NCBI GenBank assembly: GCA_012728855.1
Contig: JAAYEH010000100.1
Location: forward strand, 1 to 52,743
Source of the DNA: Rhodopirellula sp.
Lineage (GTDB): Bacteria > Planctomycetota > Planctomycetia > Pirellulales > Thermoguttaceae
Length of the DNA stretch: 52,743 nt
Direction of reading: 5' to 3'
Positions 1-6,489 of this stretch are shown piece by piece. The position numbers and the translations under genes were made by a program. Under the pieces are notes generated by a model. It was not told where the DNA came from. It saw only the letters and a list, made by a program, of their open reading frames with translations, and did no database searches. Within the stretch, counting starts at the first letter, position 1; every line of letters starts with the position of its first letter.

Positions 1-17
1 GCCGGCCCTGCGCCAAT

Positions 18-60
18 CAGCATGAAAGGAAAGACCCGTTTCTTTCCTTTCTCTGTGCTG
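18..60. repeat. imperfect inverted repeat upstream of the integrase fragment
   Basis: Bases 25-34 (AAAGGAAAGA) pair with 41-50 (TCTTTCCTTT), and the outer CAGCA at 18-22 pairs with TGCTG at 56-60. This can form a bulged hairpin just before the ribosome binding site of the integrase fragment. It could be a terminator of an upstream gene or an end of a mobile element; the sequence does not decide between them. Confidence 0.4.
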
Positions 61-74
61 ATGGGAGGCTCATT

Positions 75-431
75 ATGACACCCCTGCGACAACGTTTCAT
101 CGAGGATCTGCAACTTCGCAATCGATCTGAAAGGACGATCGAAGCCTATGTGCGGCAAGTGGCGCGCTTTGCCCGGCATTTCGGCCGTTCGCCCGAGCAG
201 CTTGGACCAGAGCAGGTGCGAGAATACCAACTGCATCTGGCGGCCAAGAAGTCGAGCTGGAGCGCCTTCAACCAGTGCGTGTGCGCCCTACGGTTTCTCT
301 ATGGCACCACGCTGGGACGCTCCGAGTACCTGGAGCGGCTCCCCTATGGTCGGCGGCCGAAGAGGCTGCCCGTGGTGCTCAGCCAGAAAGAAGCATTGGA
401 ACTGCTCTTATGTGTCGAACACCGGGGATAA
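75..431 (+). pseudogene. truncated tyrosine recombinase/integrase (N-terminal domain only)
   Basis: The 118-residue product matches the N-terminal SAM-like core-binding domain of XerC/XerD-type integrases: an LRxRFIEDLxLRNRSERTIEAYV-like opening, then an NQxVxALRFLY-like helix and a PVVLSxxEA segment that normally leads into the catalytic domain. The family is usually about 300 residues or more. The whole catalytic domain with its R-H-R-Y residues is missing, because the frame stops with TAA after LLLCVEHRG. GGGAGG at 63-68 with a 6-base spacer supports the ATG at 75. Integrases of this type often accompany IS91-like elements, but no partner transposase is seen here. It is judged a remnant with no recombinase activity. 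Confidence 0.75.
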
Positions 432-922
432 CAGAATACGCCGCCCCGCAATCACGCGGGGAACAGCGCGGGAAGCAATCCGGCCGACAAAGCCGAACTT
501 TCTTCAAAGCCCGGCGCGGCCGGACTTTGGCAGTGCAGGAAGCGTTCGTCCGATGTCCGGATGAAACGCGCGGAACGGGACGCGGCGCGCCGGGGAGTTC
601 TGACCGGCAGGGCGGAGTCCTCGGCAGCACGTCGCAGCTCGACAGCCAACGCCGACCACTTCGTCCTGCACGATTGGCGGCAACCCAACCGGCGGCCGCT
701 CATCACACAAGGGAACCCCCTCTACAGGATTTGCCAGCATAGCTTGTGCAATGGTGTAATGAACGGGTTCTCGCAAGCTGCGCATGGTCTAGGCGCAGCG
801 GTCTTGCCGCCCTCAGTTTTTTTGCTGCCAGGGCGAAGAATCTTCGATTCGCCCTGTTTTTGCGGTGGATCCGCGGAGATCGTACCGCCCTCCGAAGACA
901 AATCTTCAAGAAAATTGAGTCT
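432..922. other. gap without a recognisable gene
   Basis: These 491 bases lie between the integrase remnant and the left end of the IS. Several overlapping short frames exist on both strands, but none has a recognisable domain or a convincing ribosome binding site. The downstream half is more AT-rich than the first half. It is probably decayed mobile-element sequence. Confidence 0.5.
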
Positions 923-942
923 GTAGCATCATTACAGGGGAT
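923..942 (+). repeat. left terminal inverted repeat of the IS
   Basis: This 20-base sequence is the exact reverse complement of 2400-2419. It lies directly upstream of the transposase promoter. Confidence 0.88.
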
Positions 943-947
943 TTCTA

Positions 948-976
948 TTGACACAATGATCGCTTTTCCGTATTTT
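948..976 (+). promoter_or_regulatory. sigma70-type promoter of the transposase
   Basis: A perfect TTGACA at 948-953 is separated by exactly 17 bases from TATTTT at 971-976. It starts six bases inside the left inverted repeat and is followed by AAGGAG at 995-1000 before the transposase start. Position and spacing both fit a resident IS promoter. Confidence 0.65.
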
Positions 977-1007
977 TCCGGTCCCCAGTTCGTCAAGGAG
1001 GATGGTC

Positions 1008-2400
1008 ATGTCGGGACCGGGAGAGTACCGAGCGGATTCTACCGAGGGAATCACTCGTGTTGAGGACTTGCCCAAAGCCTTGCGGGTGCGGCGGAGTCGC
1101 AACTATTTGCGGCGACCCTGCCCGGAATGCGACCACACATGCTATCGCAATCGTATCGTGGAGCGAAGTCTGCACGACCTTGGCGATCTGGTGCGGGAGC
1201 GGCCTCGCGAACTTCTCGTTACGTACTCGCAACATTATTGCTGTAAGTGCAAGAACTACTTCAACGCGGACATGTCGGACCTGGCTCTGCCGAAGAGCCA
1301 CTATACTCACCGTGTCGTGGCAATGGCCGTGCGATTGGTGGTGGAGGACGGCTTGCCCTACCGCGCCGCCAGTTGGCATCTATGGAGGGACCACCGCGTC
1401 TTCGTGCCCTACGCCACGATTCAGAACTGGGTCGAGTTCGGGGGAAAAAAAGGCGGAGCAGCGCATCCGCGGCGATTATCTGGACGCCGCGCTGGATAAC
1501 TTCTCCGGGTACATCGCGGCCGACGAGTTGTACGACGGGCCGTTCTGTGTCCTCTCGATCGTGGACAACCACACCTTTCGCCGCTTGATCTATGAAGTGT
1601 TGGACCACGATCCAGACCATGCCGACATCGAGCGGTTCTTCCGTACCTTCCTGGCGGCGATTCAAAGGCGCGGCCTGGTGCTGCAGGGCATCACGACCGA
1701 CGGCTCGAACCTCTATCCTGAGCCGATTTCCAAGGTGTTTGGCGCCGTTTCCCACCAACTCTGCGAGTTCCATGTCATCAAGGAACTGACGAAGGCCGTG
1801 CTGCACGCTCTCGCCAAGGTCCGCAAGGAGTTGGCCGCCACGAAGCCCAAGCTTGGCCGCGGGCGTCCCTCTTCGGCCACTGCTCGCAAGGCAGCCCGGC
1901 AGGCCAAGCAGATTGAACAGAATGTCGGAGACCTTTTTCAACATCGCTATCTGTTCGTGCAACACGTACTGACTCTCGCTCAACGCCGGAACCTGATGCG
2001 CATCACTCGCGGACGGCCCGAGTTGCGAACGCTTCGAGGCGTAATGGATGAAGTCTACCGCCTCTTCGATCGTCGGTGCCGAAGTGAGACCGCCTTGGAA
2101 AAAATCGCTCGTTTGCGCCGGCGCGTCCGACGCTTCAAGTGGATCGGCAAGACCCTACAAAAGCTGTTCTCTCCCAACCTGGAGAAAGCCTTGACCTTCC
2201 TGGACGATAAACTCCTTCCTTCCACATCCAACGCGGTAGAACGGGGAAATCGCCGTCATCGCAAGATGCAGAAGACCGTGTACCGAGTTCGGACCGGTCC
2301 ACACATCTCCTCACGAATAGCTTTGGATATGGAACGCGCGGCCCAACGCGACCTAACGACTCAAGCTCTACACGCCGCTCGCGGGCGAAAGGCCGCATGA
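1008..2400 (+). CDS. IS transposase, DDE type, in two frames joined at an A7 run
   Basis: The first frame (1008-1499) encodes a zinc-ribbon pair (CPEC and CCKC, about residues 38 and 80) and a helical region ending in NWVEFGGKK. The second frame, open well before the junction and running to 2400, encodes the catalytic core with AADELYDG, GITTDGSNLY and TSNAVERGNR, which supply probable D, D and E residues. The first frame stops at 1497-1499, so a full protein requires a shift near GGGGGAAAAAAAGG at 1440-1453. The required shift is net +1 (equivalent to loss of one A), not the -1 common in IS elements. The start at 1008 is preferred over 1002 because AAGGAG at 995-1000 is then 7 bases away. 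It may be made by transcriptional slippage, or it may be a broken copy or a homopolymer read error. The family was not identified. Confidence 0.8.
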
Positions 2401-2419
2401 TCCCCTGTAATGATGCTAC
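2400..2419 (-). repeat. right terminal inverted repeat of the IS
   Basis: This is the exact reverse complement of 923-942. It contains the last base of the transposase stop codon and the ATG at 2410 that opens the next small frame. Confidence 0.88.
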
Positions 2420-2796
2420 CCACTCCTATTCTAACGTATTCCGACCGAGTTCGCGCTGTTCTCGGCGACCTGCCTCAAGAAATTCGATTCATCGCGCACC
2501 ATGACTCCACCGCTCGCGTTTTTGAGTCGATCGGCGATGCGAGCACATTCCTCGAAAACCCGGATCTCGATTTTGCGGCACCCGTCGAAAGTTACGTTTA
2601 CCAGATTACGTACAGCGACGGCTCCGAGTTTGAAAGGGCCGTACAAACGCTCGATGAATTGCGGGCGCTCCATGTGCAAACCGATCGCCTGGCATCGCAC
2701 ATGCGAGGCATATCCAAATGGTTCTGCGACTGTCGACGACCGTTGGTTAACGGGTGCGACACGATACGGTTGATGCTGATACCGAAAACCAAGTGA
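2410..2796 (+). CDS. small hypothetical protein, 5' end probably replaced by the IS
   Basis: This 128-residue frame is not recognised. It begins with ATG at 2410, inside the right inverted repeat of the IS, and ends 8 bases before the sulfatase start. Codon use looks like that of real genes here, with many GAC, GGC, ATC and CTG codons. There is a stretch YVYQITYSDGSEFERAV and a Cys-containing C-terminus, SKWFCDCRRPL. Because the first codons belong to the IS, the original N-terminus is likely lost or altered, and no good ribosome binding site precedes the ATG. It may be a cut-down remnant of a gene once co-transcribed with the sulfatase. Confidence 0.45.
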   Translation: MMLPTPILTYSDRVRAVLGDLPQEIRFIAHHDSTARVFESIGDASTFLENPDLDFAAPVESYVYQITYSDGSEFERAVQTLDELRALHVQTDRLASHMRGISKWFCDCRRPLVNGCDTIRLMLIPKTK

Positions 2797-2804
2797 GGCT
2801 CCCC

Positions 2805-4265
2805 ATGAACGTTTTTCGAGAGAGAGCGCACTACGTGCTCGTGTTCCTTTTCGCGTTTGCCGTGTTCGGCCTTGCCGAAACTTCGGGGGGCGAGTCGGGC
2901 GAGCCGGCAAATTTCATCCTCTGCATGGCCGACGATCAAGGTTGGGGAGATGTCGGCTACAACGGCAACGACATCCTGAAGACTCCCACGCTCGATGCAA
3001 TGGCCGCTTCCGGCCTGCGCCTGGACCGATTCTATGCGGCGCCGGTCTGCTCGCCCACGCGAGGCAGTGTGCTCACGGGCCGGCATCCCAATCGTTTCGG
3101 CTGCTTCCGCTGGGGCTACACGCTGCGTCCACAGGAAATCACCGTCGCGGAGGTATTGAAGACGGCCGGTTATGCGACCGGCCACTTCGGCAAGTGGCAC
3201 CTCGGACCGGTCGGACCGGAGAGTTCGGTCTCGCCGGGTGCGTCGGGCTTCGAGACATGGCTATCGAGCCCCAACTTCTTCGAACTCAGCCCGAAGCTGG
3301 CCGACAACGGCATTCCAATCCAGACCGAAGGGGAGGGTTCCGAAGTGATCGTCGACGCCGCACTGCGATTCATTCGCCGCGCGGTCGACCGGAAACAACC
3401 CTTTCTTGCCGTCGTCTGGTTCGGCTCGCCGCATCTGCCCCATTTAGCGAGCGACGAGGATCGAGCGCCGTACCAGGCTCTTCCCGAGAAGCTGCAGCAC
3501 TACTATGGCGAGATCACGGCGATGGACCGTGCGGTGGGCCGGATTCGGGAACGGATTGGCGAATTGGGCATCGCCGACAACACGCTCCTTTGGTACACCA
3601 GCGACAACGGCGCCACAACGCCCGGATCGACCGGCGGTCTGCGCGGCAAGAAGGGAACGGTCTGGGAAGGCGGCATTCGTGTGCCCTGCATCCTCGAGTG
3701 GCCCGAGCGAATCCGCACGCCGCAGGTCAGCGACCTGCCGGCCGGCACCGTCGACATCTACCCGACGCTGCTGGAGATCGCCGGCGCCTCCGCGTCACGG
3801 CAACCGCCGCTGGACGGCGTCAGCCTCGCGCCGTTGATCGCCGGCGGCATGAGGGAGCGGACTAAACCGCTGGGCTTCTGGGACTATCCGTCCCCCGGAC
3901 GACCGGTTCGCAGCACCGAGTTACTCGACGAATTGGCCGGACGGATCCGCACCGCAATGACGGCGGCTCCGGGAGAGTCGGCCCTGGCGACCGACGACGA
4001 TCCGGGGCGGATCACCGAGGTGTACTCGCCCGATGCCCGGCCCGGCCATGCCGCCTGGATCGATGGCCCGTACAAGCTCCACCGCATTCCAAAAGACAAG
4101 AGTTCCAGCGAGTTCAGCGATGCTTTGTTCCATCTTGCCGAAGATCCGAATGAGGAAAACGACCTCTCGGAAAAGGAACCGCAACGGGCGGCGCAGATGC
4201 GCTCCGCCTTGGAGCAGTGGCAGAAATCGGTGATCCGCAGCCTCAACGGCGAGGACTACCGGTAA
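2805..4265 (+). CDS. secreted arylsulfatase-family sulfatase
   Basis: The predicted enzyme (486 residues) hydrolyses sulfate esters, probably from sulfated polysaccharides, outside the cytoplasm. An N-terminal hydrophobic stretch (about residues 9-24) acts as a signal peptide. The sulfatase core begins with ADDQGWGDVGYNG (metal-binding Asp43 and Asp44) and carries the signature CSPTRGS, with Cys82 the residue matured to formylglycine by an anaerobic or FGE-type maturase. GHFGKWHLG and the late TSDNGATTPGSTGGLRGKKG motif also match the family. The ATG at 2805 is preferred over an upstream in-frame GTG at 2754, because it places the signal peptide at the N-terminus and has a GTGAGG stretch upstream. 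Sulfatases are abundant in planctomycetes; the substrate cannot be told from sequence. Confidence 0.93.
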   Translation: MNVFRERAHYVLVFLFAFAVFGLAETSGGESGEPANFILCMADDQGWGDVGYNGNDILKTPTLDAMAASGLRLDRFYAAPVCSPTRGSVLTGRHPNRFGCFRWGYTLRPQEITVAEVLKTAGYATGHFGKWHLGPVGPESSVSPGASGFETWLSSPNFFELSPKLADNGIPIQTEGEGSEVIVDAALRFIRRAVDRKQPFLAVVWFGSPHLPHLASDEDRAPYQALPEKLQHYYGEITAMDRAVGRIRERIGELGIADNTLLWYTSDNGATTPGSTGGLRGKKGTVWEGGIRVPCILEWPERIRTPQVSDLPAGTVDIYPTLLEIAGASASRQPPLDGVSLAPLIAGGMRERTKPLGFWDYPSPGRPVRSTELLDELAGRIRTAMTAAPGESALATDDDPGRITEVYSPDARPGHAAWIDGPYKLHRIPKDKSSSEFSDALFHLAEDPNEENDLSEKEPQRAAQMRSALEQWQKSVIRSLNGEDYR

Positions 4266-4455
4266 TCGCTCGCAAGCCGATCGGGTGGTCAGATAATTTG
4301 CCCATAAGAGTTAAATCTTGTGGGTTGTGGACGCCCACCCCGGCGTTGATTATACTCGTGCTGACACGGAAGCGAACGGGGGTTCCTGGCGAATCCCTCT
4401 TCATCGGCCGGAGCCGATCACTACCTTGCGATGCTTCATACCGGGAGCAAAGGCC

Positions 4456-6399
4456 ATGTGGTTTGCTTGCACGCGTCGGCTGTCGATTGGCATCTTGGGT
4501 TGTTTGATCATCGTCGTCGCTCCCGCGGTGGTTGGCGCGGCCACGCTCACCTGGACAGGCCGTGTCGACAGTAATTGGTTTACCAACGTCGACGGCGTTA
4601 CGAACTGGCTCAACGAGTCCGAGAAACACGTCGTTCCACTTGCGGACGACAATCTGGTCTTCACCGCGTCCGGGATCTATTCAGGTTCGCTCACTCTCGC
4701 TGGCCTCGCTGGCGGAACGATCGCGATAAATAGCATCACCGTCGGTGTAGCGGGCAACTCTGCTCAATCCCTTTTCTCTCCGGACCAGGTGTTTGCCGGC
4801 GAAGGCACCATTCAACTGGGAACCGGCGGACTTACCGTGTACCTGCCTGGTGCGGCGGACGGCGACCGCAACGTCTACTTCAATACGGATTTTCAGTTGT
4901 CGGACGGCTCCTTCGTTCAGTCGCGGTTCGCTGCCGACGCGGCCGGGCAGCGGCAGGTGCATCTGAATGGGCAAATCAGTGGCGGGAGTGCTTCCCATCC
5001 GATTACCGTCGAGTTGAGCAGTCCGGACGGGGGCGCCGGCGACTCCAAGGCAATTGTCCTTGCAAACCCGATGCCCGACCTATATGGAGCCCTGAAGTTG
5101 AATGGAACGGTCTACTGCAAAGCCACCGACGGCGCGATCTGGGGCAACGAATCGACTACCGTTCATCTTTCATCTGGCGGCGAGACGAATGTCTACGCTT
5201 TCAAAGCCGGTGGAGATCTCGTCGTGCCAAACGATATTGTTTTGCAGGCCGGCAGGACTGTGCTTCTTTCCAGTTATCAGGCAGACAGCACATGGACGCT
5301 CTCTGGCGACATTACCGGCGGCAGCATCTATGACCCGCTGGATTTGCTTGGTGATGCCGGGGCCGGGTTCGTCTTCGCGGGTGCCAATCAGACCTTCAGT
5401 CATTGTGTGTGGACTCGCAGTGGCATAGCCGTCGTATTGGCCGGCGCAGGCGACGGTGGCGTGGTTTGGCCGAATGTTCCGGAAGTCCTTCTGAAGTTCA
5501 TGGATAATTGCCCAGGCCGCACCTCGCTGCTGTTGCAGGGAGATTACACCCTCAATGCACCGATTACCTTGAACAACGTCGTAGAATTGAAATACAGGGA
5601 TCCGGTCTTGGTCGGACAGGTCAATGACGGGCTCACGGCCTACGAAGCCGCATTCAATCGCAAAATCAAGGTTCTCGAAGACGACTATCAGATTCTGCAG
5701 CTTACGGCCGACGCCGACGGCAAAGCCACCTTCAACGGCGAAATCAACGTCGTCGGCGGCAACTACGGCTTCGACAAGGTCGGCGCCGGCACCGTGGTTG
5801 TCAACGGCCGCGTTTCGCAATCCACCGGCGACACGCTCCCAATTGGCGATGTCAACGTGCAACAAGGCACGCTGCTGGTGAACAACCCCGGCGGCACGGA
5901 TGCATTCCACGCATCGCGGATCCAGGTGGCCAACGGCGCGGAACTCGGTGGTTCCGGCGTCGTTACTGGCAACGTCGTACTCAACAGCGGTTCCGTCCTC
6001 GGCCCGGGCTCAGATGTCGGAACCTTCACCATCAACGGCAACGCCTACTTTTCGGCGCACAGTGTTCTGGAAATGCATTTGGACGGTGCCATGGGCGACC
6101 GCCTCGACATCACCGGCCTGCTCGATCTCTCCGGCCCTGACGATACGCTTCGTTTCGAAGTCCTCGCCGGGGGCGCCGGTCCGGCCCGGATTCTCGCCAG
6201 CTACGGCTTGCGCGAGGGCGAGTTCGAACACATTCTCAACTTGCCGTCGGGTTACGACGTCGTTTACAACTACCTTGGCGGCAACTACATTGCGCTGGTT
6301 GCGCCGGAGCCCTCCGGCCTGCTGCTTCTGTCCGTCGGCGTCCTTGGCATCGGCTGGTACGGGCGCCGTCAGCGTCGGAGGCAAACGGCCACTGCTTGA
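4456..6399 (+). CDS. PEP-CTERM surface protein with autotransporter-type beta repeats
   Basis: The product is 647 residues. A signal peptide (about residues 6-30, ending VVGAAT) is followed by a long Gly, Asn and Thr-rich beta-structured region. Near residues 470-560 it resembles autotransporter-associated beta-strand repeats (GTLLVNNPGG, AELGGSGVVTGNVVLNSGS, LGPGSDVGTFTING). The C-terminus has the sorting signal: PEPSG, a hydrophobic segment LLLLSVGVLGIGW and an Arg-rich tail. Proteins of this type are exported, processed by an exosortase and placed in extracellular polymer or on the surface. The start at 4456 is chosen because GGGAG lies upstream and the signal peptide begins there. A TATACT at 4351 could be its -10 box, with a poor -35. 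The binding partner is unknown. Confidence 0.88.
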   Translation: MWFACTRRLSIGILGCLIIVVAPAVVGAATLTWTGRVDSNWFTNVDGVTNWLNESEKHVVPLADDNLVFTASGIYSGSLTLAGLAGGTIAINSITVGVAGNSAQSLFSPDQVFAGEGTIQLGTGGLTVYLPGAADGDRNVYFNTDFQLSDGSFVQSRFAADAAGQRQVHLNGQISGGSASHPITVELSSPDGGAGDSKAIVLANPMPDLYGALKLNGTVYCKATDGAIWGNESTTVHLSSGGETNVYAFKAGGDLVVPNDIVLQAGRTVLLSSYQADSTWTLSGDITGGSIYDPLDLLGDAGAGFVFAGANQTFSHCVWTRSGIAVVLAGAGDGGVVWPNVPEVLLKFMDNCPGRTSLLLQGDYTLNAPITLNNVVELKYRDPVLVGQVNDGLTAYEAAFNRKIKVLEDDYQILQLTADADGKATFNGEINVVGGNYGFDKVGAGTVVVNGRVSQSTGDTLPIGDVNVQQGTLLVNNPGGTDAFHASRIQVANGAELGGSGVVTGNVVLNSGSVLGPGSDVGTFTINGNAYFSAHSVLEMHLDGAMGDRLDITGLLDLSGPDDTLRFEVLAGGAGPARILASYGLREGEFEHILNLPSGYDVVYNYLGGNYIALVAPEPSGLLLLSVGVLGIGWYGRRQRRRQTATA

Positions 6400-6489
6400 C
6401 TTCGTGAGGCAGTTTGTCAAGCGTGCCTTGTATCGTCGCGTTACGGAGGTAGGCTGCAAACCTGCCCCGCGATGACTTGCCGAACGAGG

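Larger units (their letters stand above)
923..2419 (+). mobile_element. insertion sequence of about 1.5 kb with 20-bp terminal inverted repeats
   Basis: The ends GTAGCATCATTACAGGGGAT (923-942) and its exact reverse complement (2400-2419) bound a 1497-bp element holding one transposase gene in two frames. The last base of the transposase stop codon is also the first base of the right inverted repeat. No clear target-site duplication is visible when the flanks at 912-922 and 2420-2430 are compared, so either the duplication has decayed or the true ends extend by a few bases. The IS family is not identified; the transposase has a zinc-ribbon N-terminus and a DDE-type core. Confidence 0.88.

Noticed and set aside
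1445..1451. Programmed -1 frameshift on A AAA AAG in the transposase
   Set aside because: A -1 shift enters the third frame, which does not encode the catalytic part. The junction needs a net +1.
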